Position numbers and translations under genes: made by a program. Positions 50,101 to 58,600 of a stretch of 64,000 bases of DNA are shown piece after piece; the first letter of the stretch is position 1; each line of letters starts with the position of its first letter. The notes under the pieces are model-generated. The model did not search any database. It worked only from the letters and a program-made list of their open reading frames with translations, and was not told the origin of the DNA. The stretch covers positions 1,746,001-1,810,000 of the forward strand of contig NC_134643.1 of the NCBI RefSeq assembly GCF_030463565.1. Reading direction: 5' to 3'. This DNA comes from Pelecanus crispus (lineage: Eukaryota; Chordata; Aves; Pelecaniformes; Pelecanidae).

Positions 50101-53100
50101 TTAATTGTTTGATTCATTCTTTCTGCTTTCCCACTACGCTGCAGCCTCCATGGAGTATGTAAATCCCACCTTATTTGTGATAATCTTGACACTTCTTGAA
50201 CTATCTCTGTAATGAAATGAGGTCCTCTATCTGAAGAGAACCCTTCTGGTACCCCAAATCTTGGTATAATTTCTTTTAACAAAATCTTTACTGCCTCTCT
50301 TGCTTTATTGGTGCAACATGGGAAAGTTTCGAGCCATCCTGAAAAAGTATCGACAATTACCAACAAATATCTATATCCATTACAATTACGTAATTTGGAA
50401 AAATCAATTTGCTAGTATTCCCCAGGCATAAAACCTCTTTTCACCTCTCTGGGAGAGGGGTCTCCTTTGGATCTTAGGATTATTTTTGACACAAATTTCA
50501 CATTGTTGTGTAATGCTTTTAGCAATTGGCATCATACTGATTCCTACAGCGTATCTCTTTACTGCTTCAATTAAAGCTTCAGTTCCCATATGCGTACTCT
50601 TATGGGTTCACTCCATTAACTCCATTATTTGTGGAGTTACAACACATTGTCCAGTTGGGATTACCCACCATCCATCAGTAGTCTTTAGGCATTTCAATAA
50701 TTCAGCCAACTTTTTTCTTTTTCTGTATAATTAGGGGTGTCGATTTTGAAAGTTCTTTCTGGGACTAAGGCTGCTATGGTTGTTGACAGCAACAGGCTGA
50801 TAGTTGTCTCTTTACATTCTTCAACTGTGTCTGCCCCCAGTAAGATGTCATCTACCTATTGTAACAAGGTAGTGGTGGTCTCCTTACCTTGCCATGGCTC
50901 CAGTTCTTTTGCTAGTACATTACCAAAGATTGTGGGGCTGTTCTTGAATCTTTGGGGAAGCACTGTCCAGCACAACTGCATTTTGCGTCCTGTTGTAGGG
51001 CTTTCCATTAGAAGGCAAACAGCTTCTGGCTTTGTTCTTCCAATGGAATGCAAAAGAAGGCATTCTTTAAGTCCAATACTGTAAAATAGTTGTTTGAATC
51101 AACTATTGTTAAAAGTATAAGGATTGGGTACCACTGGATGTATGTCAGTCACTATCTGATTAATAGCTCTTAGATCTTGTACTAAATGGTATTCCTGTGA
51201 ATGTGGCTTTTTAATCAGCAAAATCAGGGTATTATATTCCAATTGGCATTATCGTAACAGTCCATATTTTAGAAACTTATTAATCATAGGCTCCAGTCCA
51301 ACACAGGCCTCCATTTTTATTGGGTATTGTTTTCATCTTACTGGCTTTGCTCCTGGTTTCAATTCCACTCTCACTGGTTTTGCTGATTTAGCTCTTCCAG
51401 GTTTCTTGGTTGCCCAGATAAAAGGGATTACTGCATTCATGATTTCAGAGGAGGCTTCAATTTGCTTCTCCTTATTTCCAGCACCTTGTGCCTCTGGAAA
51501 TTCCTGTAACGTATACACTTGTGCTTCCCAAGCATTATTTTGCAGAATACGTACTCAAACTTTGTTGCGATCAAAGCTTATTTGTGCTCCCAATTTATTT
51601 AATAAATCCCTTCCCATCAGAGGTAACGGACATTCTGGCATATACAAAAATGCATATGTAAGTATTCCCAATTTCACACTTAATCGGTTGAAAGAAAGGT
51701 CTGACCTCTCGTTTTCCCATGGCACCAGTCACTGATGTAGAGAATTTGCTTATGGGCCCTTTACAGCTATTTAGTACAGAATACATTGCCCCTGTATCAA
51801 CTAGGAATTTAACTGTCTCATTCCCCAGCTTGACTGAAACCAGGGGTTTGGCTGGGGAATCTAATTTCTCAACCCCCAGTCCCTATCAATCTGAATCTTC
51901 CATGCCAATCATAAGTATAAGTCTGCCTCCAGAATGGGTGCAGACAGGGATGTCCATTTCTTTGGGCATTTGTTCTTCCAGTGTCCCTTTTCCTTGCAAA
52001 TCACGCACTGATCTCTTCCCAAAGGGACTCTATTTCCTATATTTCTTCTTGTTCCTTGCCCCTTTTCATGCCCACAACCTCTTGGGAAACCTCTTCCCCA
52101 AGAGGAAATTTGTGCTTGAGCAAAAGCAGCTGCTGAAATTGCAGCATCTTGCTTTCTATCCTTCAATTTCTCTTTCTGCTTTTCCTTCCTTTCCAATCCT
52201 TCCCTATTATTCTATACCTTATATGCAATTCCTATTAACTGAGATACTGATGTTCCAGGCGTGCCATCTACCTTTTGCAACTTTCTCCTTATGTCCGGTG
52301 CTGACTGCCCCACAAAGTAGTAAAAGTCATTCTGTTAGCCTCATCCTCAGGATCCAAATCCATCCACTTCCAGGCTGTTTCACACAGTCTCTTATAAAAG
52401 ACAGAGGGGTCCTCATCTTTACCTTGCACCACCTGATACAGTTTTGCAAGGTTTTTAGGTCTAGTTACCCCATGCTTTATTCCGTATAATATCAAAGGCT
52501 GATATTGTTTATTCATTAATCTGCCCGCCCCTGTATGTGGATCACGGTCCAGCTCTTGTGCTGGCATAAAACAATCTGGACCATCCCTTGCATTTAGTCT
52601 CTCATTTTCCTCCCGAACTTTTTCCAGCACGGTTCTCTTTTTTCCTTAGGCAGAAATAAAGTGTTTAGCAACACCTATGCATCTTTCCAATCTGGGTCAT
52701 AATTCTCAATTATCATTTTAAAGGACCCATATATTTTCTCTGGATTTTCCTGATATATGACCCAGCAGACTCCTTCCAACTCATTCTGCCCGCTATGAGG
52801 CTAAATTCTTCACTACCCCTTCTCATACCAACAACAACATCCTGATCCCTATCTGGGGAAACCAGCAATTGCACATCTCTCTTCTGTTTTCAAACATTTT
52901 TCCCAATACTACAAGCAGAATAACACTGAGGCAATTTCTTTCTATCCTCCATCCTCATCAATACATTCAAATCAGATATCAACAGTTTACATTTCTTCCT
53001 TGTTTCATGATCATTTCTTAAAGTAAAGAACAAATCCACATATGGGATTTCATCCCATTTATCCTGCCTTCTGCAAAACAACGTAAGTTGCAAAATTGTA

Positions 53101-56100
53101 TTATAATTCAAAGATCCTATTTCTGGCCATTTTTCTTGATCTTCTGATATATCCACCGGCCACCGTTGATTACAATAATCTATTAGCTTTTCCCATATTA
53201 ACAGATCACCTCCAACCTTACTCCAATGTTTTAACATATAATCCAACGGGGAAGCCTTAATTATTCCCCCTTCTTCAGAAGTCAAATTTCCCATCTGTAA
53301 ATATTTTACAATGTATCACCGTACAACAATATTCTCTAAAATCACCAATAATATTACCAATATATCACAATACAACAATTTAAATAACCAATTGTACCAA
53401 AATACAAGTGCACTGTACCAAACCCAACTCTACCTGCTCCAGTCATCACCATAGTAGCTCAGGAGAAACCAAAATACCAAAACCAACTCTACTTGCTCCA
53501 GTCGTCACTGTAGTAACGCAAGAGAAACCAAAATACCAAAACCAACTCTACCTGCTCCAGTTGTCACTGTACTAATGCAGGAGAGACCAAAATACCAAAA
53601 TGTGGCAGCTGCAATTAATTCACCAACTTGTACTTTAAATGGATACACTTAATACATCAAAATAGTAATGTCTCTATCCTGGTATCAATCGGCCATTCAC
53701 CACGCACCAGGGAATTGCAGGGGGAATCCCTGGAAAAAGTCATCCGGTGTGTGCTGGAGTTTGACTCACGATCCCTCCAGCAGTAGCAAATGTCGATTGA
53801 AGTCCGGTCTCAAAATCCAAGTCCCATCTGGGTCGCCAAAACTGTTACCCATAATTTAAATTAACTCCCGAAACACATGAAGTATGCTTAGAGAGGAGAC
53901 ATTGCTTTATTCTGCACAGGGTGCAAGGTGGAGTATTTCCACAAATCAAGCACCCCTACTGAAGTTCATTTTGACATTTATACGTGACAGTTAACACACC
54001 ATGCCTGTCTAATACATAATCATTGAACTGACTGAGCATCCTCTTCTTCCATTGCTCTGTATCTTTTCTGCTTAATTTTAAAGCTACAATGTGATTTTAA
54101 TTTGTATCACAGTTAGGAGTGGTAACTAACACATGAAAATTTTAGAATAATCAAGGTAGTAAATAATGCGTAGGCCAGATAAGAGGGTATTAGCAACGCA
54201 TGCCTCACTGACGAGTACCTCCTCAAAGAATACAAATCTGTAGAACTTCAAGGACTGACAGTGGGAACATCCTGCTACAAAGAAGGTTGTAAAGATAAGG
54301 GAAAGGCACAAATGTGACATCAGCAGTGATAAAAGGGAACACAACAACGAGAGGATATGGGTTCAAGTTGCGCCGGGGAGATTTAGATTGGATATTGGGA
54401 AAAATTTCTTCACAGAAGGGGTAGTCAAGCATTGGAACAGGCTGCCCAGAGAGGTGGGGGAGTCCCCATCCCTGGAAGTGTTCAAAAAACGGGTAGATGT
54501 GGCACTTTGGGACATGGTTTAGTGGGCATGGTGGTGTTGGGTTGATGGTTGGACTGATGATCTTAAGAGATCCTTTCCAACCTTAATGATTCCTAGTTTC
54601 TACTTTCATTAAAAATAATCCAGCCACCAAGCCAGGAAACACAAAATTGCTACTCTACCCTTAACTGGTTTAGTGGTGGACTTGGCAGTGTTGGGTTAAT
54701 GGTTGGACTGGACGATCTTAAAGGTCTTTTCCAACCTCAACGATTCGATGATTCTATGATCTTGCCCCAGAAGATGCTGAGAAATTGGACAATTGCTGAG
54801 GCATGGTAACTGGGGGAAAGGTAATTCCGGCAGGGGGGAGATTGCAACCACGGACTCAATTGAGGGACGAAAGGACTACCCCGTCAACATTCCTTTTGAG
54901 CATGTGCAGTGAATTGAAATCACACTGTAGCTTTAAAATTAAGCAGAAAAGATACAGAGCAATGGAAGAAGAGGATGCTCAGTCAGTTCAATGATTATGT
55001 ATTAGACAGGCATGGTGTGTTAACTGTCATGTATAAATGTCAAAATGAACTTCAGTAGGGGTGCTTGATTTGTGGAAATATTCCACCTTGCACCCTGTGC
55101 AGAATAAAGCAATGCCTGCTTCTTAATACAGAAAGAAACCATTAAGGAGTTTTATTCCCCGATTTCGGTGACAGGAGGGTCCTCCTTATCCCCTGCATCC
55201 ACGATCCTTCTGTGAACCATTCTAACTCGAGTGTAACTGGATTTTCCTTTGTGCACTTCTTCCATGCAAGTAATAGAGTGAACCTTACCATTCTCAAGTT
55301 TTTAAATAAGTTGCTGCTAACCAAAGCCGCGTAAAAAATCATATTCGCGATAAATCGGTGTAGTCGGCAGGATCCACAAATCTGTATTCATGACAAAGAT
55401 GTCCCTGCCCGTGGCAGGAGGGTTGGACTTAGATGGTCTTTAAAGGCCTCTTCCAACCCAGACCATTCTGTGATTCTGTAAGTAGCCTCCGTGGGTATGG
55501 ACAGTGTGCTGGCACTGATTTGGGAGGTCCTGAGAGCTTGAGGTAAAATAATTGTTGATCCTAAAACTGTTTTGGAAAGGTGATTGCTGACTTCAGTCAC
55601 CGCACGTTCCGCAGCTGCTGATGAAGGATGGCTGGGCCTGTAAGCACCGTGGGTTTCCTCTCTTACAGATGTGTTCGTTTGTGGAGGCTATAACGGAGAA
55701 GTGATTCTGGGAGATGTTTGGAAGCTGAATCTGCAAACTTTCCAGTGGGTCAAGCTCCCAGCTGCCATGCCGGAACCAGTGTATTTTCACTGTGCTGCTG
55801 TCACACCAGTAAGTGACTCATTTCTTTCCTGTGTAGCTGAAGTTCAAGCTGTTCATCCAAGCACTCTGACGTTTGCGTGGGCTGCAAACAGAGCTGAACC
55901 GATGTTACCAAGGAGGTGATCTCCACTGGATGCAGCATCTTTAGGGAGGCAGAGGGCCAGTGTGAGGTCACTGCATTGACTCCTCTTAACTCCTGCTGCT
56001 GTTTGAAGAGCGGTAGCGCACAGTATATTCTGCTTTTTAAAAGCAGTGATGCAGAATTTTAGCTTTTAAACTGTATCAGCTCCAAGGAGTAATTTCATGT

Positions 56101-57291
56101 GTGAACAGCAGTTCCTGTTTGCAAAAGGGGAAAAAAAAAAAAAAAAAAAGCACAAATAACCTCTCCAAGTAAACTGGTTTTAGCCTACTGAGAACAGCCT
56201 GAGTTGAAAGATTAGCAGGTGAGCAGCCCTCTTTGGGAACCACTGCTGATGGGAAGGTTGGTATTGCTAGAGCTTTTTGCTGTAACTAGAAGCTTAGAGA
56301 CACCTGGTTGATAAGCAGCAGGCAGCAAGAAATGCATTTAGGTGTGGCTTCAGCCTCCTTCAGCTGATCATTGCCTCGGGGCAGCATAGGAGGGCAGAGA
56401 TTGGGTTCTTTGGTTATAAGAACAGGTGCCACCTAGTTTGGAGATGGTTATAAATGCAACTCTTTCTGGGAAGCTGTAGGCCTGATAAAGGTGTTTCCCA
56501 GGCAGCTCGGTGACTGCAGGTGGGTGCCTGGACAGCAGGAATGCCCTTTCTTTTCCTGTATCTTGAAAAAATGCCACTCGCAAAATAGGTCAGCAGCTGA
56601 GCTTTTCCCATCTCTCTGCGTTCATGTCATTCCCGCAGCAGGGTTATGCTGAGCCAGCAGAGAGATAGTGCAGCACGTCTTTGTATGGTGTGGTTTTAGT
56701 TTAAAAAAAAACCCGGACATTCTTTTTAGCTGAAACCTAAGTTTGGTTCTATACTAATTTATTTGCCCCACTCCTAAAATTGTTTTTTTGGGGTAGAATT
56801 CACCTAAAATACAGAGCAAAGCACTCTAAGCTAGCAGATACGTGCTTCAGGGTGGGACACGTGCCCTTCCACGGTGATTCCTCCCCTTGGCTACGCGAGG
56901 AGCCCGGGGTGGCTGGCTCAGGCAGTGACACTTGAGATGAATCTCGCTCTGTGATTAACCAGCTGGGAATCTGGAGAGTCAAATCCCGATTTTCCTGGCT
57001 GCGTCGCTCCTCAGCACCTTCTGGTGTGCCAGTTTGGTCTGTGCCCTGCATAACTCCCCTCTCCCCCCTTTTCCCATCTAGGCTGGCTGCATGTATGTTC
57101 ACGGAGGGGTGGTCAACATCCATGAAAACAAACGGACTGGCTCTCTGTTTAAAATGTGGCTGGTGGTACCCAGCCTGCTGGAACTGTCGTGGGAGAAGCT
57201 GCTGGCATATTTCCCTCATCTAGCAACTCTCTCCAGATGTCAGCTTTTGCACCTTGGACTGACGCAGGGACTCATCGAGCGGCTAAAATGA
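32018..57291 (+). CDS. KLHDC10: KLHDC10, kelch-repeat substrate receptor, complete, 9 coding exons
   Basis: Joined exons: 32,018-32,132; 41,241-41,462; 42,003-42,157; 43,383-43,531; 44,144-44,228; 45,151-45,217; 46,410-46,457; 55,669-55,808; 57,082-57,291. They total 1,191 nt and 396 residues, with all introns GT-AG and all phases consistent. Six kelch blades are marked by LYVFGG (58-63), LLVFGG (120-125), LYVFGG (173-178), IYVLGG (226-231), VFVCGG (282-287) and MYVHGG (331-336). The C-terminal segment [11 protein letters not shown] (358-368) fits the BC-box by which KLHDC10 binds elongin C and CUL2. The human protein recognises C-terminal degrons, including Ala-tailed ribosome-quality-control products, and was reported to bind PP5. 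The N-terminus is shorter than the Gly-rich human one (442 residues from memory). Exon 1 joins exon 2 directly in phase; any extra alternative exon between them was not found. Confidence 0.95.
32140..33060. repeat. degenerate GGGGTCACCCC minisatellite
   Basis: About eight imperfect units share a GGGGGTCACCCC or GGGGCACCCC core followed by (A/C)TCCC(C)AACGG-like and GGATAT-like words. The spacing is irregular (about 75-160 bp). It begins just after the KLHDC10 exon 1 donor. The core is close to palindromic, so hairpins are possible. Confidence 0.55.
35794..36361 (-). mobile_element. solo LTR copy 1 (ERVL-like by TSD length)
   Basis: This 568-bp element has TGTC...GACA-type ends in reverse orientation (the forward LTR starts TGTCC and ends CGACA). 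It is flanked by a perfect 5-bp duplication, CCATC, at 35,789-35,793 and 36,362-36,366. It carries a TAG/TAA triplet microsatellite and an ATTAAAC word near the R region. It is nearly identical to the copies at 40,653 and 45,657. No internal retroviral sequence is attached, so it is a solo LTR. Confidence 0.9.
40653..41221 (+). mobile_element. solo LTR copy 2, ends 19 nt before KLHDC10 exon 2
   Basis: A 569-bp forward copy of the same LTR, with a perfect CCTTC duplication at 40,648-40,652 and 41,222-41,226. Only the duplicated CCTTC plus 14 nt (polypyrimidine and TGTAG) separate it from exon 2. The LTR end contains GGGGCTAAACC (41,205-41,215), where the other two copies read GGGGTTAAACC. Confidence 0.93.
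41241..41462 (+). CDS. KLHDC10: KLHDC10 coding exon 2, kelch blade 1
   Basis: Encodes [32 protein letters not shown] and [11 protein letters not shown]. Phase 1 in, phase 1 out at GTACGT. Its acceptor lies immediately after a solo LTR. Confidence 0.95.
42003..42157 (+). CDS. KLHDC10: KLHDC10 coding exon 3, kelch blade 2
   Basis: Encodes [31 protein letters not shown] and [12 protein letters not shown]. Ends in phase 0 at GTATGA. Confidence 0.95.
43383..43531 (+). CDS. KLHDC10: KLHDC10 coding exon 4, kelch blade 3
   Basis: Encodes [34 protein letters not shown] and DMPEE, ending in phase 2 at GTGAGA. Confidence 0.95.
44144..44228 (+). CDS. KLHDC10: KLHDC10 coding exon 5, kelch blade 4
   Basis: Encodes [18 protein letters not shown] and [10 protein letters not shown], ending in phase 0 at GTAAGG. 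Confidence 0.95.
45151..45217 (+). CDS. KLHDC10: KLHDC10 coding exon 6
   Basis: Encodes [18 protein letters not shown] and HEKV, ending in phase 1 at GTGAGT. Confidence 0.95.
45657..46226 (-). mobile_element. solo LTR copy 3
   Basis: A 570-bp reverse copy of the same LTR in KLHDC10 intron 6. It has a perfect GAGTC duplication at 45,652-45,656 and 46,227-46,231 and ends 183 nt before exon 7. No internal sequence is attached. Confidence 0.92.
46410..46457 (+). CDS. KLHDC10: KLHDC10 coding exon 7, 48-nt exon
   Basis: Encodes [15 protein letters not shown] between a CTCAG acceptor and a GTAAGA donor, phase 1 in and out. It is the shortest exon of the gene and is bracketed by a solo LTR upstream and a 9.2-kb TE-filled intron downstream. 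Confidence 0.93.
47137..47597 (-). mobile_element. CR1 LINE 3' fragment
   Basis: On the plus strand it opens with AGTCATAGAATCATAGAATGG (the reverse of the CR1 tail). It then runs through the typical GGTTTGGGTTGGAAGGGACC, TTGCTCAAAGCCCCATCCAA and CCCTTGTCCTATCACTAC words, ending near CTCCAACAGG. It is a 5'-truncated copy, antisense to KLHDC10. Confidence 0.93.
48184..48905 (-). repeat. provirus 3' LTR, 722 bp
   Basis: On the minus strand it begins TGTTACC (48,905) and its U5 ends near GGTAGCA (48,184), the inverted terminal repeats of this family. AATAAA (TTTATT on plus, 48,247-48,252) lies about 65 nt before the U5 end. Confidence 0.88.
48906..48919 (-). other. provirus polypurine tract
   Basis: CCAAAGGGAGGAAT on the minus strand directly abuts the TGTTACC start of the 3' LTR, as expected for plus-strand priming. 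Confidence 0.8.
48966..49259 (-). pseudogene. env TM C-terminal remnant
   Basis: An open stretch of 97 codons just upstream of the polypurine tract, with a hydrophobic segment (residues about 70-86, ending in ILSGCMKQ) typical of the membrane anchor of a class I envelope. There is no surface-subunit sequence or complete env before it, so env is largely deleted. Confidence 0.6.
49683..50590 (-). pseudogene. provirus integrase region
   Basis: The core (49,683-50,366) has the DDE catalytic signature: [14 protein letters not shown] and a Glu in SGKAERMNQ. It is followed by a GPF-type C-terminal segment. The zinc-binding part (CEIC, near 50,500) lies in a second open piece separated by a stop near 50,400. 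The 227-codon open stretch is the longest intact part of the provirus. Confidence 0.88.
50600..51330 (-). pseudogene. provirus reverse transcriptase region
   Basis: The recognisable words [19 protein letters not shown] and VDDILLG lie in the order expected for RT, but frameshifts and stops separate them. A stop codon occupies the position directly before the VDD residues of the catalytic motif (near 50,860). Confidence 0.85.
51560..51840 (-). pseudogene. provirus protease region
   Basis: The retropepsin active-site triad DTG appears in [12 protein letters not shown] (near 51,790), followed by a degraded protease reading frame. Confidence 0.75.
51909..52630 (-). pseudogene. provirus gag capsid and nucleocapsid
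   Basis: One zinc knuckle, [14 protein letters not shown] (C-X2-C-X4-H-X4-C), lies near 51,960. An upstream piece (52,289-52,630) contains a major-homology-like segment ([14 protein letters not shown]). Breaks between the pieces show that gag is inactive. Confidence 0.82.
52890..53294 (-). pseudogene. provirus gag matrix
   Basis: A 134-codon open stretch begins MGNLTS, a myristoylation-type start, and has a matrix-like helical composition (LDYMLKHW). It is the N-terminal end of gag, and the frame closes before capsid. Confidence 0.75.
53424..53600. repeat. 59-bp x 3 tandem repeat in provirus leader
   Basis: Three units start at 53,424, 53,483 and 53,542, each beginning CCAACTCTAC and containing GAAACCAAAATACCAAA-like text. 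The repeat lies between the gag start and the primer site. Confidence 0.9.
53821..53838 (-). other. provirus primer-binding site
   Basis: TGGCGACCCAGATGGGAC on the minus strand starts 4 nt after the LTR end. The TGG start fits a tRNA CCA end. I could not assign the tRNA with confidence; Arg- and Ser-type tRNAs are the nearest I could recall. Confidence 0.7.
53843..54103 (-). repeat. provirus 5' LTR, truncated to the R/U5 side
   Basis: It starts TGTTACCC on plus (the U5 terminus) and matches the 3' LTR for about 260 bp, including its AATAAA. It then stops abruptly, so nearly all of U3 is missing. The next bases match the same LTR family in the opposite direction. Confidence 0.85.
54106..55173 (+). 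repeat. inverted LTR of the same family, split by CR1
   Basis: 54,106-54,341 and 54,761-55,114 are the reverse complement of the 3' LTR, so this copy points forward. It lacks about the first 75 nt of U3. Its AATAAA is at 55,103-55,108. After that its U5 differs from the provirus U5, and it may end at GGTGACA (55,173). The gap holds a CR1. Confidence 0.8.
54342..54760 (+). mobile_element. composite CR1 with two 3' ends, inserted in LTR
   Basis: A first CR1 3' region ends near 54,590 (CCAACCTTAATGATTCC). A roughly 100-nt spacer with AATCCAGCCACCAAGCCAGG follows, then a second CR1 3' end with the GATTCGATGATTCTATGAT tail. The LTR sequence on either side joins cleanly (GGGAAC / ATCTTGCCCC) when the insert is removed. 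Confidence 0.85.
55356..55373 (+). other. tRNA-Ser-type primer-binding-site-like sequence
   Basis: CGGTGTAGTCGGCAGGAT matches 16 of 18 positions of the complement of a vertebrate tRNA-Ser 3' end (as I recall it). It lies downstream of the forward LTR but about 180 bp past the apparent LTR end, so its link to that LTR is uncertain. Confidence 0.4.
55393..55480 (+). mobile_element. short CR1 3' end
   Basis: Contains GTTGGACTTAGATGGTC, CTTCCAACCCAGACC and an ATTCTGTGATTCTG tail, the terminal segment of a forward CR1. Confidence 0.85.
55669..55808 (+). CDS. KLHDC10: KLHDC10 coding exon 8, kelch blade 5
   Basis: Encodes [36 protein letters not shown] and HCAAVTP, phase 1 in and phase 0 out at GTAAGT. 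Confidence 0.95.
56131..56149. repeat. poly(A) run in KLHDC10 intron 8
   Basis: A run of 19 A in intron 8 (55,809-57,081). The intron otherwise shows no recognisable repeat or exon. Confidence 0.75.
57082..57291 (+). CDS. KLHDC10: KLHDC10 coding exon 9, kelch blade 6, BC-box, stop
   Basis: Encodes [30 protein letters not shown] and the C-terminus [12 protein letters not shown] before a TGA stop. The SLLEL...L helix is the elongin-C contact expected in CUL2 receptors. Confidence 0.95.
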   Translation, partial: AGCMYVHGGVVNIHENKRTGSLFKMWLVVPSLLELSWEKLLAYFPHLATLSRCQLLHLGLTQGLIERLK

Positions 57292-58600
57292 GAACAACTC
57301 ATGCTTCTGTCCAAGACATACTACATCCAAGAAGCCCCCTCCCGCCCCCGTTTATGGATACCGTGGATGGTCTTGCTAAGAACATGGAGGAACCTGCTCA
57401 ACGCCTTAGCAAATACATTGATGCCTTTCTAGAAATTTTTACTTTTAAGTTGTTGAAAATCCACTTTATTTATTTATTTATGGGTCTCTAAATTACACCA
57501 TTAATCAAAAATAGTCTCTGGGACTAATCCATACCATCCAGCCATCAAACTGTCATCAGCACATGCTTGCAACTTAATTGGGGAGGGTGGGGAGCTTAGC
57601 GAATGTCTGAGCCCATGCTTACACGTGGCGCATTCAACTTACTATTTTCACAAGATGTATGTAACGGAGGACGTTCAATGCAGAACAACAGCCGACCTGT
57701 TCTTTTGCTTTGGATCATCCCCCTAAAGCCCAGCTGAGTTCTCCCTCTATAAAAACCGAGAACTCCTGCCGCTTGAAGGCTTTGCATGTGTTTCATGGGC
57801 ATGTTCCCATCTCTTTGAGCTTCAGAAGACGGCTGGAACGTCGCACGGGGCAGCAAGCGAAGCTTTGCCTGTGCAGCTTTTCTGGTGCAATGTGCAGTGA
57901 TTTGAAACACCCCATGTCTGTGTTCCTCACCTTTTCATATTGAAAGGTTTGCTTGGAAGACTGGTTAAAAGTTGCCACTTAATGGACTACTGTGTAGTTT
58001 ACTTGGGGTGGTGAGGGGAGGGCAAAGGTTTTGCTGAATCATTTTTTTAACCCCTTTCTGCTCACATTGCACTCTGAACGAGCGAACGGTGAAAACTCGC
58101 CCCATAGATTTCAGAGCTGTCTTTTAACTTGCAGCGTGTCGTACCTAGTGCCTGGGTGAAAGCCACCCATGCCAACTCCATCCTGGTTATCAGCACCTGA
58201 CTCTAATGCGTACCTGTAAGCTTTTGGGTTTCCTTCCTCCCACACATCACACGTTGGCCTTTTTCTAGTTAGCTTCATGTTCCTCCGGGGGTGGGCAATG
58301 TTATTGCTGTGTGTGGTTTTAACATGGATCCTTGGAAACTCATGGATCACTCATCCCAGGAAACACAGCATCAAAAAAAAAAAAGAGGAGAGGGGACATC
58401 TCTTCCTCTGAGCACTGGTCAGGTCTGCATTTTTAAGTGCCCCCCCCCCCCCCCGTTTTTGGTTTGTTTTTTTTTTTTTAAATCAGCTTTTATTAATACC
58501 TTCCCCTCCCATCATCAAAGGCAAGGGTTAGACTCTGGGGTTTTAGGTTCTTTTTAAGAGATTGCATTTATGTTTAAATAAACCATAGCATTGTCCTCAT
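57292..58600 (+). other. KLHDC10: KLHDC10 3' UTR
   Basis: The roughly 1.3 kb from the stop codon to just past the first canonical plus-strand AATAAA. It contains AT-rich TTTATTTATTTATTTATG (57,467-57,482, AU-rich-element-like) and a C run followed by a T run at 58,441-58,480. A longer UTR using the signal at 58,760 is possible. Confidence 0.65.
58577..58582 (+). terminator. KLHDC10: KLHDC10 polyadenylation signal
   Basis: AATAAA in TTTAAATAAACC, the first canonical signal after the stop codon, with a TG/T-rich stretch following. A second AATAAA is at 58,760-58,765. Confidence 0.65.

Larger units (their letters stand above)
48184..54103 (-). mobile_element. class I (gammaretrovirus-like) endogenous provirus, defective
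   Basis: Minus-strand order: truncated 5' LTR (53,843-54,103), primer site, leader, gag (MA, CA and a single-CCHC NC), protease, reverse transcriptase, integrase, an env TM remnant, polypurine tract and 3' LTR (48,184-48,905). The single zinc knuckle and the GPF-type integrase C-terminus point to a gammaretrovirus-like (class I) lineage. Stops and frameshifts interrupt gag and pol and most of env is missing, so it cannot be replication-competent. It lies antisense in KLHDC10 intron 7. Confidence 0.88.
46458..55668 (+). other. KLHDC10: KLHDC10 intron 7, filled with mobile DNA
   Basis: A 9.2-kb intron consisting largely of a CR1 (47,137-47,597), an antisense provirus (48,184-54,103), an inverted LTR split by a CR1 (54,106-55,173) and a short CR1 end (55,393-55,480). 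Confidence 0.85.

Noticed and set aside
53424-53600. CRISPR-like array
   Set aside because: Units are directly adjacent 59-mers without unique spacers, inside a vertebrate provirus leader.
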